A DNA stretch of 64,000 nucleotides. Source: Desulfosporosinus acidiphilus SJ4. Lineage in GTDB: Bacteria; Bacillota; Desulfitobacteriia; Desulfitobacteriales; Desulfitobacteriaceae. Both the position numbers and the translations under genes were made by a program. The stretch lies in contig NC_018068.1 of assembly GCF_000255115.2 (NCBI RefSeq), positions 3,691,977-3,755,976 on the forward strand, given 5' to 3'. Position 1 is the first letter of the stretch, and each line of letters opens with the position of its first letter. Below the pieces are notes generated by a model. It was not told the DNA's origin. It searched no databases and saw only the letters and a program-made list of their open reading frames with translations. This document shows, one piece after another, positions 1-9,907 of this stretch.

Positions 1-218
1 TCTTGATTGGTTGTAAGCAGCTGAATTCCTCGCTCGGGATGCAAAACTTTTAAGGGATGCGGCTCAAAGAGCAAAACGCTAAGGTCTACCCCTAATTCTT
101 CGGCTTGTCTCAATCCATGTTCAAGCAAGCGACGATGTCCAAGGTGTACTCCATCAAAGTTTCCTAATGCCAACACGCATGGTTCATTATTTATTGGCAT
201 ACTTGTTCGAACTTGCAC
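1..218 (-). CDS. ribF: Bifunctional riboflavin kinase / FAD synthetase, N-terminal fragment
   Basis: The gene runs off the left edge, so only about 72 N-terminal residues are visible. The translation contains LGNFDGVHLGH, the nucleotidyltransferase HxGH-type motif of the FAD synthetase domain, followed by LLFEPHP. This domain adenylylates FMN to FAD; the riboflavin kinase domain would be C-terminal and outside the window. The start is a GTG at 216-218 with an AGGAGG Shine-Dalgarno at 229-234; the in-frame ATG six codons later lacks such a site. The ribosome binding site lies just before the truB stop, so ribF is the next gene in the truB operon. Confidence 0.93.
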   Translation of the reverse strand, partial: MQVRTSMPINNEPCVLALGNFDGVHLGHRRLLEHGLRQAEELGVDLSVLLFEPHPLKVLHPERGIQLLTTNQ

Positions 219-237
219 GGATTTCTGACCTCCTAAA

Positions 238-1125
238 TCATCCAATAACTTTATAAGGGACGAGAGAATTCTCACGCCACATTCCGATGCCGATCAGCAT
301 ATCCCCCTCAAGCACTTGAACCTGAGAATCTGAAACAGGACTTGACGTTCGAACCAACTCTCTCTTAGTTGATAACCCATTGCGAAAAGCCTTAGCTCGG
401 GCGGTTGTTAAATATACCTTCGGAAGATCGATGCCGGTTGTTAGAGGCAGTAAAAAGGGAAACGAATCCTTTTGAACAACTTCCTCTATCTCCTCAAGAG
501 TCCAGCTGCTTAGAATTTCAAAGGGTCCCGAACGAACTCGCAGCAAAAAGGACATATACGCCCCACAGCCTAAAGCCTCACCTAAGTCATGACATAACGT
601 TCGAATATAAGTCCCTTTGGAACATTCAATATGCAGTAAGGCCCTCGGAAATTCTTCATCATACCATTTCTTCAGCTCAATCTTGGATATTGTGACTTCA
701 CGCGCCTCACGCTCGACAGAAAATCCCTGCCGGGCATATTCATATAAGTGCCTGCCTTCTTTGCGTACCGCCGAATACATAGGGGGAATTTGTGAAACGT
801 TCCCGGCAAATTTCCTTAAGGCTTCCTCAACTTCAGTTCGCTGCAATTGAGGCTTTTGTTCAAAGATTCTTTGCCCGAAAGAATCTTGGGTGTCGGTGGC
901 AATCCCAAAGGTAACCTCGGCTAGATAGGTTTTCCCTTGCCCAGTAATATATTCAGCAAGTCGAGTTCCTTTTCCTACACAAATTGGCAAGACTCCTACA
1001 ACTCCGGGATCCAGAGTACCGGTATGGCCAATTTTTTTGGTCTTAAGAGTTTTACGCAGCCAGCCCACAACATCAGCAGAAGTCATACCCGGTGGTTTGA
1101 GGACGTTAATGAGCCCGTCCAACAA
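238..1125 (-). CDS. truB: tRNA pseudouridine(55) synthase
   Basis: TruB isomerises U55 in the T-loop of tRNA to pseudouridine. At 295 residues it has the usual bacterial length. The catalytic motif GHTGTLDPGVVG places the nucleophile Asp at residue 39, and the substrate-binding stretch PPMYSAVRKEGRHLYEYAR and the SKGTYIRTLCHDLG motif follow; a C-terminal PUA-like region is present. The start is TTG at 1123-1125, six bases after an AGGAGG; a second TTG follows directly. It overlaps the end of nrnA by 20 bases, so the two are probably translationally coupled. The order rbfA-nrnA-truB-ribF is the classic ribosome-maturation operon tail. Confidence 0.97.
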   Translation of the reverse strand: MLDGLINVLKPPGMTSADVVGWLRKTLKTKKIGHTGTLDPGVVGVLPICVGKGTRLAEYITGQGKTYLAEVTFGIATDTQDSFGQRIFEQKPQLQRTEVEEALRKFAGNVSQIPPMYSAVRKEGRHLYEYARQGFSVEREAREVTISKIELKKWYDEEFPRALLHIECSKGTYIRTLCHDLGEALGCGAYMSFLLRVRSGPFEILSSWTLEEIEEVVQKDSFPFLLPLTTGIDLPKVYLTTARAKAFRNGLSTKRELVRTSSPVSDSQVQVLEGDMLIGIGMWRENSLVPYKVIG

Positions 1126-2086
1126 TTAACCCCTCCTCTATGGCTCTGATAACCTGTTTCTTGGCCTCGGTTAGTGAAACCTTCATGGTACATCCCGCAG
1201 CCCGCTTATGCCCCCCACCGCCAAATTGTGCGGCAACCTTGTTGACATCAAACCACAAGTTCGAGCGAAAACCGCCCTTGATCTCTTGGGGGCCCACTTC
1301 TTTGAGCAGAACAGCAGCTTCAACCCCTTGAATGCTTCGAGCATGATTAACCAGTCCCTCACTATGTTCCTGAACAGCTCCGCTTTGCCGAAAGTCCTCG
1401 AGGGTTAAGGTCATTACCGCCAACTGACCATCAGCATAAAGCTCCAAAGTATTTAAGGCAGCTTGCAGAAGCTTAACTTGAGCAAGAGGTTTTTGGTCGA
1501 AAAGGTGGTGATGGATCATTGTTAGATCTAAGCCCGTCTCAATAAGTTCTGCTGTCAAGCGATGAGTATTGGCTGTCGTATTACTGTATTGAAAACATCC
1601 CGAATCAGTTACAATGCCGGTATAGAGATTCGTCGCTATATCTTTGTCCATGAGTACACCTAATTGTTTGATCAGGGTCAGACAAACTTCGGCGCAGGCG
1701 CTGGCCTTGTCATCAACCCAATTAAACTTGCCGAATCTCTGATTGGAAATATGATGATCAATATTTACAACAATACTGTCCCCTAAATTACCGGGGGTTA
1801 AAGTCACACGTTTTAAGTCTGTACAGTCCGTAAAGACTAAAACTTCCGGCAAAGGATTCGGCAGTAATTGCTGAATACGATCAGAACCCGGCAAAAAGGT
1901 CAAAGCTTCAGGAACACGATCCGGATTAAAAAAGGCAACCTTCTTGCCCATTGTTTCCAAGGCAAGCCCCAGGGCCAACATAGATCCCAGGCAGTCTCCA
2001 TCCGGCGAGACATGGGAGAAAAGCGCCACCGACGGCGCTTTTCTCAGAACTTCTATAATTTCTTTCGTTAATGAATGCTCAGTCAT
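1106..2086 (-). CDS. nrnA: DHH/DHHA1 family bifunctional oligoribonuclease / pAp phosphatase
   Basis: NrnA degrades nano-RNAs of 2-5 nucleotides and dephosphorylates 3'-phosphoadenosine 5'-phosphate in organisms lacking Orn. Visible motifs are HVSPDGDCLGS (metal ligands), the DHH signature NIDHHISN, and the C-terminal DHHA1 substrate loop GGGGHKRAAG. I place the start at the ATG of MTEHSLTKE, eight bases after AAGGA and overlapping the rbfA stop by eight bases; an ATG three codons upstream (2095) is possible. It sits between rbfA and truB, the conserved Firmicute position. About 326 residues, normal for the family. Confidence 0.93.
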   Translation of the reverse strand: MTEHSLTKEIIEVLRKAPSVALFSHVSPDGDCLGSMLALGLALETMGKKVAFFNPDRVPEALTFLPGSDRIQQLLPNPLPEVLVFTDCTDLKRVTLTPGNLGDSIVVNIDHHISNQRFGKFNWVDDKASACAEVCLTLIKQLGVLMDKDIATNLYTGIVTDSGCFQYSNTTANTHRLTAELIETGLDLTMIHHHLFDQKPLAQVKLLQAALNTLELYADGQLAVMTLTLEDFRQSGAVQEHSEGLVNHARSIQGVEAAVLLKEVGPQEIKGGFRSNLWFDVNKVAAQFGGGGHKRAAGCTMKVSLTEAKKQVIRAIEEGLIVGRAH

Positions 2087-2453
2087 GTGTTTCATCCTTG
2101 TCTATATCATCCGCAGCGCCAACATCACGCAATAACTTGGCAATATGGGCACCATGTTGAATCGAAGGATCGTTGACGAAAACAATAGCAGGTACATGCC
2201 GCAAACGAATACGTTTCCCAATCTCACTCCTAAAAAAGCCGGCAGCTCTGTTAAGAATATCTAAAGACACTTTTCCATCCTCTTCACTGCCCATAACACT
2301 GACATAAACTTTAGCATGGGCTAAGTCATTAGCTACGTCCACACTCGTCACGGTTACAAAACCGATACGAGGGTCTTTTAGCTCAACTAAAATTAATTGG
2401 GAAATTTCTTCCTTAAGGGTTTCTGCCAAGCGGTTCGGTCGATGTTTTGCCAT
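2079..2453 (-). CDS. rbfA: 30S ribosome-binding factor A
   Basis: RbfA binds the 30S subunit near helix 1 of 16S rRNA and helps late maturation and cold adaptation. At 124 residues it has family length. The sequence shows the KH-like fold pattern with VELKDPRIGFVTVTSVDV and the conserved segment AGFFRSEIGKRIRLRHVPAI. The gene begins with MAKHRPNRLAETLKEEIS. It follows infB by 20 bases and precedes nrnA, so it is co-transcribed with IF2. The C-terminal tail is acidic (DDIDKDET). Confidence 0.96.
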   Translation of the reverse strand: MAKHRPNRLAETLKEEISQLILVELKDPRIGFVTVTSVDVANDLAHAKVYVSVMGSEEDGKVSLDILNRAAGFFRSEIGKRIRLRHVPAIVFVNDPSIQHGAHIAKLLRDVGAADDIDKDETHD

Positions 2454-2473
2454 AGGTATCCCTCCTGGGATTA

Positions 2474-5392
2474 CTATAATGTTCGTTTTTCTTCTTCTAA
2501 AGTGAATGCTTCAATGATGTCTCCTTCTTTGAGGTCATTGTATTTTTCAATACCAATGCCGCATTCGAAACTCTCCAGGACCTCTTTGACATCATCTTTA
2601 AAACGTCTCAGTGATTCCATTTCTCCTTCATGGATCACAATACTATCCCTGATAACTCGAACTTTTGCCGAGCGAAGAATTTTTCCTTCTGTTACCAAAC
2701 ATCCGGCAACCGTCCCTGCCTTAGGAACTTTGAAGACTTGACGGACTTCGGCACGTCCCAAGACAACTTCTTTAAAGGTTGGATCTAAAAGACCGGTCAT
2801 AGCCGCCTTAACATCTTCAATGGCATCGTAGATGACTCGGTAGAAGCGCAAATCAACGCCCTCAAGGTCTGCTGTGGCCTTCATATTGGAATCTGCGCGG
2901 ACATTAAAGCCAATAATAATGGCATTGGAGGCAGACGCCAACATAATATCATTTTCATTGATGGCACCGACACCGCCATGAATAGGGTTGACGCGAACTT
3001 CATCCGTTGAAAGCCTTACCAAGGATTGTCTAAGAGCTTCTACAGAACCCTGAACGTCTGCCTTAATGATAATATTGAGCTCTTTGATTTCTCCTTCTTT
3101 AATCTTATCAAAAAGATCCTCTAAGCTTACCTTGCCAACAGTACGCTTTGATTCTTCGACTTTTCGTACTGCCGTTCGTGCAGACGTAATTTGCCGAGCT
3201 AACTTTTCATCAGCAACCACCGAGAAAGGTTCACCGGCTTCCGGTACTTCTGACAGACCTTGTATTTCGACAGGCATTGCCGGACCTGCTTTCTTAACAC
3301 GCCGTCCCTTGTCATCCAACATGGCTCGAATCTTGCCAAAGGCGCAGCCAGCAACAGCTACATCTCCAACATTAAGTGTTCCCTTAGAGACAAGTACCGT
3401 CGCGATAGGTCCCTTTCCTTTATCTAACTCTGCTTCAATAACGGTTCCCGCTGCAGGCCGATTAGGATTCGCTTTTAGTTCACGAACTTCAGCTACAAGC
3501 AGTATCATTTCCAGAAGCTGTTCAATATTGACCTTAGACTTTGCCGAGACGGGAACGGCAATAGTGTCTCCGCCCCATTCTTCAACGACTAACCCATACT
3601 CAGTTAATTCTTGTTTAACTCGCTCTGGTGTAGCATTTTCTTTATCAATTTTGTTGATAGCAACAATAATTGGAACTTCAGCAGCCTTAGCATGATTAAT
3701 AGCCTCAACGGTCTGAGGCATAACGCCGTCATCAGCGGCCACTACAAGTACGGCAATATCCGTCACCTGGGCACCACGTGCTCTCATGGCAGTAAACGCT
3801 TCGTGTCCGGGAGTATCTAAAAAGGTGATCTTTTGACCTTTAATTTCCACTTGATAGGCACCAATATGCTGGGTAATTCCTCCAGCTTCCGAAGAGGTAA
3901 CATTCGTGGTGCGAATAGCATCCAAGAGCGAAGTTTTTCCATGGTCAACATGCCCCATAACCGTTACTACCGGCGGACGGAAAGCAAGATCTTTCGGATC
4001 ATCTTCAATTTCTTCGATCACAGCCAAAGACTTTTCTGCCTTTATTTCAACCGTAACACCCATTTCATTGGCCAGGATTGTGGCTGTTTCTGAATCAAGT
4101 TCTTGATTAATCGTAGCCATGACTCCTAGATTCATGAGATGCTTGATGAGTTCTCCGGCCTTACGGCTCATTTTAAGGGCCAAATCTTGGACAGAGATTG
4201 ATTCCTGAATAACAATGTGTTTCGGAGATGTGTCTTTAACTTCTTTCTTCGGTTGTTTTTGAAAACGCTTATGAGGAGCTCGCAGAGCATTCTCCCGTTC
4301 CTTTTCCATTTCACGTTTTCGTTCATAAGCCTTATCTTGGGCTTTCTTTGTGGCTGGAGTTTGTCGTTTTACTTGCTCGGCAATTGCCGGAGCCTGCGGT
4401 ACTCCCGCACCGGCACGTGCTGGTGATGGGCGGGACCCCTGGGATTGTCCCTGATATCCGGGACGCGGTCCTTGGGATTGACCCTGGTAACCCGGACGCG
4501 GTCCTTGAGATTGACCCTGGTAACCCGGACGCGGTCCTTGAGATTGACCCTGGTAACCCGGACGCGGTCCTTGAGACTGGCCTTGATAACCCGGACGCGG
4601 TCCTTGGGATTGACCCTGGTAACCCGGACGCGGTCCTTGGGATTGACCCTGGTAACCCGGACGTGGGCCTTGGGACTGGCCTTGATAGCCCGGACGTGGG
4701 CCTTGAGACTGGCCTTGGTAGCCTGGGCGCGGACCTTGAGACTGGCCTTGGTAGCCGGGACGCGGTCCTTGAGACTGGCCTTGATAGCCTGGACGCGGGC
4801 CTTGGGGCTGTCCTTGATAGCCTGGGCGCGGTCCTTGAGACTGGCCTTGATAGCCCGGACGCGGGCCTTGGGGCTGTCCTTGATAGCCTGGACGCGGACC
4901 TTGGGACTGTCCTTGATAACCGGGACGCGGACCTGATGGTTGTCCCTGATAACCCGGACGCGGGCCTTGAGCACCCGTACGGGCTCCTTGAGATGGTCCC
5001 GGCGTGTTAGGTCGAGGACCTTGATTAGTTTGAGCACTCGGACGAGAACCTTGCGGCTGTCCTTGAGAAACCGAACGTGGAGTTGATGTCCTTCCATCTG
5101 TACCCACTCTAGAGCCCTGGGGGCGTCCTTCTGTTCCATGACGAGTTTCCGGTGTCCGTCCTTCTTGAACGGTCTCCGATGAGTTTTGCTTTATATCCTC
5201 AGAATTTTTGCGTTCAGAATGATCCAAATTTATCTCCTTTCCTTTCATTTGACCCCTTAAACGATCGGCGTCTTTTTCATCGACCGTACTTAAATGATTT
5301 TTTACATCGGTTCCCAAAGCTAAAAGTCTTGAAATTATTTCTTTGCTGCTAAAATTTAATTCCTTTGCCAATTCATGAACACGAATACTCAT
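2474..5392 (-). CDS. infB: Translation initiation factor IF-2 with a 16-copy Gly/Pro/Gln repeat linker
   Basis: IF2 is the GTPase that places initiator fMet-tRNA on the 30S subunit and promotes subunit joining. The 972 residues comprise a short IF2-N domain (1-50), a long low-complexity linker (about 51-345) with 16 tandem 11-residue units, a second IF2-N-like segment, the GTPase domain from about residue 470 ([21 protein letters not shown]), domain II and the C-terminal fMet-tRNA-binding domains. The start [14 protein letters not shown] follows a GGGGGTGG. Known IF2 proteins of this order are long because of the linker. Spurious long frames occur over the repeat on both strands and are not genes. 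Upstream neighbour is rplGA, downstream rbfA. Confidence 0.98.
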   Translation of the reverse strand: MSIRVHELAKELNFSSKEIISRLLALGTDVKNHLSTVDEKDADRLRGQMKGKEINLDHSERKNSEDIKQNSSETVQEGRTPETRHGTEGRPQGSRVGTDGRTSTPRSVSQGQPQGSRPSAQTNQGPRPNTPGPSQGARTGAQGPRPGYQGQPSGPRPGYQGQSQGPRPGYQGQPQGPRPGYQGQSQGPRPGYQGQPQGPRPGYQGQSQGPRPGYQGQSQGPRPGYQGQSQGPRPGYQGQSQGPRPGYQGQSQGPRPGYQGQSQGPRPGYQGQSQGPRPGYQGQSQGPRPGYQGQSQGPRPGYQGQSQGPRPGYQGQSQGSRPSPARAGAGVPQAPAIAEQVKRQTPATKKAQDKAYERKREMEKERENALRAPHKRFQKQPKKEVKDTSPKHIVIQESISVQDLALKMSRKAGELIKHLMNLGVMATINQELDSETATILANEMGVTVEIKAEKSLAVIEEIEDDPKDLAFRPPVVTVMGHVDHGKTSLLDAIRTTNVTSSEAGGITQHIGAYQVEIKGQKITFLDTPGHEAFTAMRARGAQVTDIAVLVVAADDGVMPQTVEAINHAKAAEVPIIVAINKIDKENATPERVKQELTEYGLVVEEWGGDTIAVPVSAKSKVNIEQLLEMILLVAEVRELKANPNRPAAGTVIEAELDKGKGPIATVLVSKGTLNVGDVAVAGCAFGKIRAMLDDKGRRVKKAGPAMPVEIQGLSEVPEAGEPFSVVADEKLARQITSARTAVRKVEESKRTVGKVSLEDLFDKIKEGEIKELNIIIKADVQGSVEALRQSLVRLSTDEVRVNPIHGGVGAINENDIMLASASNAIIIGFNVRADSNMKATADLEGVDLRFYRVIYDAIEDVKAAMTGLLDPTFKEVVLGRAEVRQVFKVPKAGTVAGCLVTEGKILRSAKVRVIRDSIVIHEGEMESLRRFKDDVKEVLESFECGIGIEKYNDLKEGDIIEAFTLEEEKRTL
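4439..4966 (-). repeat. Sixteen tandem 33-bp units inside infB
   Basis: Sixteen consecutive in-frame 33-bp units encode the 11-residue unit [11 protein letters not shown] (variants end in PQ or PS) at IF2 residues about 143-318. The units differ mainly at synonymous positions and at one Ser/Pro codon, so the array is degenerate at DNA level but nearly constant at protein level. The PQ/PS variants are near the N-terminal end; the C-terminal ten are all SQ. The unit length keeps the reading frame when copies are gained or lost. Confidence 0.97.
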
Positions 5393-5436
5393 TTAACCAC
5401 CCCCACATATTCGGCTCCCCCATTACGCTCCAAGCA

Positions 5437-5733
5437 TCAGCTCCTTGCTAGTAAAATAGCTTTTGCAAACCCTTGATCTAATATAAGAACTGCTGAACGC
5501 GGCGAAAGTCCTATAGAATAACCCAATTCGTGCTTAGTTCCGGTAATAACCACCGGAAGTTTCAAATCTGTTGCCCAATGTTCAAATTTTTTCTGAGCCC
5601 CCGGAGCATCTTCGGCCAGGATTAGGCAATAACCCATCCTTTTTTTTAATAAAGCCTCGACTTGAGCCTCTCCGGAAGCAACTTTCCCTGCTCGCCGTGC
5701 GAGCCCAATTAACGATTGGATTCGTGAATTCAC
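5437..5733 (-). CDS. rplGA: L7Ae-family RNA-binding protein (YlxQ type)
   Basis: A 98-residue protein of the L7Ae/L30e/S12e fold, whose members bind kink-turn RNA. The family pattern is visible in GLARRAGKVASGEAQVEALLKKRMGYCLILAEDAP and the C-terminal STG-type turn followed by hydrophobic strands. The start is a GTG whose GTGA overlaps the rnpM stop by four bases, a sign of coupling. It lies between rnpM/ylxR and infB as in Bacillus ylxQ. The cellular target is not established from sequence. Confidence 0.92.
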   Translation of the reverse strand: MNSRIQSLIGLARRAGKVASGEAQVEALLKKRMGYCLILAEDAPGAQKKFEHWATDLKLPVVITGTKHELGYSIGLSPRSAVLILDQGFAKAILLARS

Positions 5734-5993
5734 GGAGAAATCTTCCCTTCTAAATCTGCAAACACTTTAGGATCAACATCCACTTCAAAGGCTCTCCTGA
5801 ATCGATGCTCTTTAACCGCAGTCCTAAAGCAAGTTATATCAGAGCAAATGTATGCCCCACGTCCATTCCTTTTTCCTGTTGTATCGAGTTCAACAGATCC
5901 TTCCGGAGTCCTTACGATTCTCAGAAGCTCTTTTTTGGGCTTCATTTGTTGACACCCTAAACACATCCGCATGGGAACTTTCCGTGTTTTCAT
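5730..5993 (-). CDS. rnpM: YlxR-family RNA-binding protein (RNase P modulator)
   Basis: A basic protein of about 87 residues with the YlxR motif MRMCLGCQQMKPKKELLRIVR and GKRNGRGAYIC. Members have been reported to bind RNase P RNA and modulate its activity, hence RnpM. I start at MKTRKVPMRMC because AGGGTGAAGG precedes that ATG; an upstream ATG at 6044 would make a 104-residue form overlapping the nusA end by 32 bases and has no comparable site. Co-transcribed between nusA and rplGA. Confidence 0.92.
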   Translation of the reverse strand: MKTRKVPMRMCLGCQQMKPKKELLRIVRTPEGSVELDTTGKRNGRGAYICSDITCFRTAVKEHRFRRAFEVDVDPKVFADLEGKISP

Positions 5994-6012
5994 ACCTTCA
6001 CCCTTTCTCTTT

Positions 6013-7320
6013 TCATTTTTTCTCCGTATGATTGATAGTTTCATCTAAATCTTCTTCAGATTCCCAATCCAAGACATCATTCATTTCTTGATCAGACAAC
6101 TGATCCTTGGTTTCCTCGTCATATTCGCTGAGCTCAGAGTGACCATCCTCAACATATTCCTGTTCTTCATAGTCCTGATATTTATCTGCATCTGCAAATT
6201 CATCATATTCCAGATACTCTTCATATTCACCGTAGTCTTCAAAATTTTCGTAGCCTTCTCCTGTATCCTCGGATACAAGATTTAAGGCACTTGCCTGGGA
6301 TTCACTTTTTATATCAATCTTCCAACCCGTTAATTTAGCAGCTAATCGTGCATTTTGCCCCTCTTTGCCGATGGCCAGGGATAACTGGTAGTCTGGAACA
6401 ACCACCACAGCAACTTTCTCATTGGTTCTTGGATAAACTCCTACGACCTTGGCTGGAGAAAGCGCGTTAGCAACAAATTCGTGGGGATCAGTAGAGAAAT
6501 TAACGATATCTATTTTCTCCCCTTTTAATTCTGTCACGATGGTCTGAACTCTCGTTCCTTTAGGCCCTACACAAGCGCCTACTGGATCTACATTAGTATC
6601 CCTTGAATATACTGCGATTTTGGAGCGCGCGCCTGCCTCACGAGAAACGCCTTTTATTTCAACAACTCCATCGTGAATCTCCGGCACTTCCAATTCGAAT
6701 AAACGTTTGATCAAGCCCGGATGGGTCCGCGACAGCATGATTTGGGGACCTTTTGTAGTTTTCTTTACTTCCACTACATATGTTTTTATCCGCTCAAAGG
6801 ATTGATAAACTTCACCCGGAATTTGTTCCTGAGCAGGCAGGACTGCCTCAACTTTACCCAAGTCAACGATGACATTCTTTTGTTCGTATCTCTGCACAAC
6901 CCCAGTGACAATGTCACCTTCTCGATTAACATACTCGTCATAAATCATCCCTCGTTCAGCTTCTCTGATACGCTGGACAACAACTTGTTTCGCTGTTTGA
7001 GCAGCAATTCGCCCAAAATCCCGTGGAGTTACTTCGTATTCAACGATATCTTCGAGCTGATAGCTGGGATTAAGTTTCTGGGCCTCTTCCAAACTGACTT
7101 GAGTTCGCGAATCTTCAACATCTTCAACTATGGTCTTACGAGCAAAAACCTTAAACTCCCCGGTTAAGCGGTCAATAACAACTCTCACATTTTGTAAAGA
7201 TCCGAAATTCTTTTTATAAGCAGAAATAAGTGCTGCCTCTATGGCTTCGAATAAAATCTCAGCAGAAATTCCCCGCCCTTTTTCCAATTCATGAAGAGCC
7301 TCGATGAAGTCCATATTCAT
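6013..7320 (-). CDS. nusA: Transcription termination/antitermination factor NusA
   Basis: NusA binds RNA polymerase and nascent RNA, modulating pausing and termination. The 435 residues show an N-terminal polymerase-binding domain ([17 protein letters not shown]), an S1 domain (around 135-200, [21 protein letters not shown]) and two KH domains (around 225-345; the [16 protein letters not shown] motif). After residue about 350 comes an acidic tail of roughly 85 residues very rich in Glu, Asp and Tyr. Many Firmicute NusA proteins stop soon after KH2, so this tail is longer than usual. It follows rimP by 40 bases. Confidence 0.97.
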   Translation of the reverse strand: MNMDFIEALHELEKGRGISAEILFEAIEAALISAYKKNFGSLQNVRVVIDRLTGEFKVFARKTIVEDVEDSRTQVSLEEAQKLNPSYQLEDIVEYEVTPRDFGRIAAQTAKQVVVQRIREAERGMIYDEYVNREGDIVTGVVQRYEQKNVIVDLGKVEAVLPAQEQIPGEVYQSFERIKTYVVEVKKTTKGPQIMLSRTHPGLIKRLFELEVPEIHDGVVEIKGVSREAGARSKIAVYSRDTNVDPVGACVGPKGTRVQTIVTELKGEKIDIVNFSTDPHEFVANALSPAKVVGVYPRTNEKVAVVVVPDYQLSLAIGKEGQNARLAAKLTGWKIDIKSESQASALNLVSEDTGEGYENFEDYGEYEEYLEYDEFADADKYQDYEEQEYVEDGHSELSEYDEETKDQLSDQEMNDVLDWESEEDLDETINHTEKK

Positions 7321-7360
7321 TTTTCCATGTTCCTCCTTATTCTATTGTCCCTAACCTATT

Positions 7361-7819
7361 TTAAAAATCTAATGCTAGGTGAGTATTTTTCGCCAAGGCA
7401 CGCGGAATTGAAACTCGATTATCCTCATGTTCCAAGACAATTTCATCGTTGATTAAACCGACGAGGTGTCCGGTAAACTCATTGTATCCTTGAAAAAGCG
7501 ATGTTGTATGAACAGTAACCAACTTTCCCTGAAAGCGGACGAAATCCTCGTCCTTCTTGAGCGGACGTTCTAGACCTGGTGAAGATATTTCTAACATATA
7601 GGCCTGGGGAATTGGGTTTTTTTCATCAAGCAAGTCGCTCACGGCGTGACTCATCTCAGCACAATCATCCATGTCCACGCCGCCTTCTTTATCAATAAAG
7701 AGACGCAAATACCAATGTGCACCTTCTTTTACGTACTCAACGTCGACTAATTCAAGTTCTTTTTCTTTAGTATATGGCTCAACTAGCAAAGCAATTTGTT
7801 GTTCCAATGTTTGATTCAT
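7361..7819 (-). CDS. rimP: Ribosome maturation factor RimP
   Basis: RimP supports 30S assembly. The 152 residues carry the family signature VEYVKEGAHWYLRLFIDKEGGVDMDDC, LEISSPGLERPLKK and a C-terminal SH3-like domain (FTGHLVGLINDEIVLE). The ATG is preceded by AAGGGG at eight bases. It begins the rimP-nusA-rnpM-rplGA-infB operon, with a 325-base gap to proS upstream in which Bacillus would have polC. Confidence 0.95.
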   Translation of the reverse strand: MNQTLEQQIALLVEPYTKEKELELVDVEYVKEGAHWYLRLFIDKEGGVDMDDCAEMSHAVSDLLDEKNPIPQAYMLEISSPGLERPLKKDEDFVRFQGKLVTVHTTSLFQGYNEFTGHLVGLINDEIVLEHEDNRVSIPRALAKNTHLALDF

Positions 7820-7911
7820 GTAAAGCGCCCCTTTAATAATTAAAAATAAAAGTTCTAAGTATATTCTAACGAAGATGTTCGCAAGTTATACTTTGCCATA
7901 CGAGCTTATCG

Positions 7912-7949
7912 CCACACTGCGACTGATTACGCAAACTCCTGCAGTGTGG
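7912..7949. repeat. 9-bp perfect inverted repeat upstream of rimP
   Basis: CCACACTGC at 7912-7920 and GCAGTGTGG at 7941-7949 are exact inverse complements separated by 20 bases. No T-run follows on either strand, so it is not a standard terminator. It could be an operator or a leader hairpin of the rimP operon. Confidence 0.5.
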
Positions 7950-8035
7950 ATCTGCCGATCTCTGAAGGCTAACAAGTACGATGCCGTGTCTTCGTGGATG
8001 ATAGCCAAGTTTCTCTTTTTAAAGGAACAAACGAA

Positions 8036-8057
8036 GGAGCGGGCTACTACCCACTCC
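8036..8057 (-). terminator. Possible proS terminator hairpin
   Basis: On the minus strand GGAGTGGG and CCCGCTCC form an 8-bp stem (one G-U pair) around TAGTAG, followed by a moderately T-rich stretch TTCGTTTGTTCC. It lies about 90 bases after the proS stop. The tail is weak, so it may be partial. Confidence 0.5.
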
Positions 8058-8144
8058 TTTCCAACAATCACTACAAATTCCTTATATTAATATAGCATAT
8101 ACCTACAACATGTGCAACCTAAGAACCAGGGACTTTTCATGGCC

Positions 8145-9869
8145 TCAGAATGCCAGGGCTTTTTCGACAATGTCTTTAACCTGCTGGGCCGCCTCCGCGA
8201 CAGAGACTAAGCGGGTATCCCCGGCTTTTCGTTCTTTAAGCTCAACTTGTCCATTGGCCAGTGTCTTACTCCCAATGGTAATCCGCAAGGGATATCCAAC
8301 TAAATCGGCATCTTTGAACTTAACACCGGCCCGTTCATCACGGTCATCCAGTATAACTTCTATCCCCAAGTTTTGAAGTTCCTGGTAGAGTCTTTCAGTT
8401 GCTTCCACCACTTCTGAATCCTTCGTGCTTACCGGGACAAGAATACAATGGTAAGGGGCAATGGGAATAGGCCAGATGATCCCCATCTCATCATAGTTCT
8501 GCTCAATAGCTGCCGCCATAGTCCGACTCACACCTACTCCATAACATCCCATGACACAAGGCTTTTCAGCACCGTTTTCGTCTGAAAATGTCGCCCCCAG
8601 AGCTTTACTGTACTTAGTGCCAAGCTTGAATACCTGACCAACCTCAATACCGCGAGCCTCTTTTAGAGGAGTCCCGCACTTGGGGCAAGCCTCACCCGGA
8701 ATGATGGTCCGCAAATCGTGAACCTGATTGAGGCGAATTCCTGTTTTCGGTTGGATACCCACAATATGATAGTCCTCTTTATTGGCGCCGCACACAGCAT
8801 GTTCCATTAAGGGGATCTCTTGATCAGCAATGACCGGCAAATTTTCCGGTAGCTCAACAGGCCCGACAGAACCTGGCGGACATCCTAATAATTTCTGGAC
8901 AACTTCAGGCGAAGCAAGTTGAAGGGAAAGGAAACCGCCTAACGCATTATTTAATTTAATTTCATTTAATTCACGGTCTCCGCGCACAAGGACGAGGAAA
9001 ACCTTATCGTCCCCTTGATAGAGAAGGGATTTAATAAAAGCGGTCTTTGGTAATTTCAGAAAATCAGCGGCCTCTTCAATTGTTTTAACCTTGGGAGTAT
9101 GCACAAGTTGCTGTTCAGCCTCTGCCATTGCATCGTTAACAACTTGAGGCTTACACTCAGCTTTTTCCACATTGGCAGCATAATCACAATCAGGGCAATA
9201 AACCACAGAGTTTTCGCCCGAATCGGCCAAAACCATAAATTCATGGGTGCCGCCGGTCCCACCGATTGCGCCGGCATCTGCCTCTACCGGTCGATAAGCT
9301 AAACCACAGCGAGAGAAAATCCGGCAATAAGCGTCGTACATTTTCTGATAGCTGACATCGAGACCCGCTTCATCGCGGTCAAAGGAATACAAGTCTTTCA
9401 TGATGAATTCCCGTCCCCGCATCAAACCAAAGCGCGGCCGCCGTTCATCCCGGTATTTATTCTGAATCTGATAAAGCAACAGGGGAAGTTGTTTATAGGA
9501 ACGTACTTCTCCACGGATTAAGTCTGTGATGATTTCTTCATGGGTTGGTCCCAGACAGAATTCTCTTTGATGCCGATCTTTCAGGCGAAACATTTCTTCG
9601 CCGTAGACGTCCCAGCGTCCGCTTTCTTGCCACAATTCCGCGGGCTGCATGATTGGCATCAAAACTTCTTGCCCGCCTTTAACATCCATTTCCTGACGAA
9701 CAATAGCTTCGATCTTTTTTAAGATCCTTAAGCCAAGTGGTAAATACGTATAAACTCCCGCTGCGGACTTGCGAATCAAACCTGACCGAAGCATAAGTTG
9801 GTGACTGATAACTTCCGCTTCAGCAGGTACCTCACGCAATGTAGGATTCAATAACTGACTAACGCGCAT
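8145..9869 (-). CDS. proS: Prolyl-tRNA synthetase, bacterial type with editing insertion
   Basis: ProS charges tRNA-Pro. About 574 residues, class II, with motif 1 near [18 protein letters not shown], motif 2 around [19 protein letters not shown] and [21 protein letters not shown], the editing insertion domain (about 225-400), motif 3 near [12 protein letters not shown] and the anticodon-binding domain at the C-terminus. I start at [15 protein letters not shown] lies nine bases before this ATG, while the upstream ATG (9878) abuts the Shine-Dalgarno directly. Downstream of ispG. Confidence 0.96.
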   Translation of the reverse strand: MRVSQLLNPTLREVPAEAEVISHQLMLRSGLIRKSAAGVYTYLPLGLRILKKIEAIVRQEMDVKGGQEVLMPIMQPAELWQESGRWDVYGEEMFRLKDRHQREFCLGPTHEEIITDLIRGEVRSYKQLPLLLYQIQNKYRDERRPRFGLMRGREFIMKDLYSFDRDEAGLDVSYQKMYDAYCRIFSRCGLAYRPVEADAGAIGGTGGTHEFMVLADSGENSVVYCPDCDYAANVEKAECKPQVVNDAMAEAEQQLVHTPKVKTIEEAADFLKLPKTAFIKSLLYQGDDKVFLVLVRGDRELNEIKLNNALGGFLSLQLASPEVVQKLLGCPPGSVGPVELPENLPVIADQEIPLMEHAVCGANKEDYHIVGIQPKTGIRLNQVHDLRTIIPGEACPKCGTPLKEARGIEVGQVFKLGTKYSKALGATFSDENGAEKPCVMGCYGVGVSRTMAAAIEQNYDEMGIIWPIPIAPYHCILVPVSTKDSEVVEATERLYQELQNLGIEVILDDRDERAGVKFKDADLVGYPLRITIGSKTLANGQVELKERKAGDTRLVSVAEAAQQVKDIVEKALAF

Positions 9870-9907
9870 TATACCCATTCCTTTCTTAATGTAACAAATA
9901 AGTCCTA

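Larger units (their letters stand above)
7820..8144. other. Gene-free gap between proS and rimP with two hairpins
   Basis: No convincing gene. A GTG-initiated 61-codon frame on the minus strand (7886-8071) has no family match that I recognise and no good ribosome site. The gap holds a hairpin at 8036-8057 (candidate proS terminator) and a perfect 9-bp inverted repeat CCACACTGC/GCAGTGTGG at 7912-7920/7941-7949 with a 20-base loop. It should also hold the promoter for rimP, but no clear -35/-10 pair was seen. Confidence 0.6.

Noticed and set aside
405-695. Plus-strand frame within truB
   Set aside because: Antisense shadow of truB; no coding features of its own.
4348-5139. Several long open frames on both strands over the IF2 repeat
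   Set aside because: They arise because a 33-bp repeat keeps other frames open; their translations are monotonous and none has a ribosome site or family. The real gene is infB.
7886-8071. 61-codon frame between proS and rimP
   Set aside because: GTG start without a convincing Shine-Dalgarno, no recognisable family, and it covers two hairpins.
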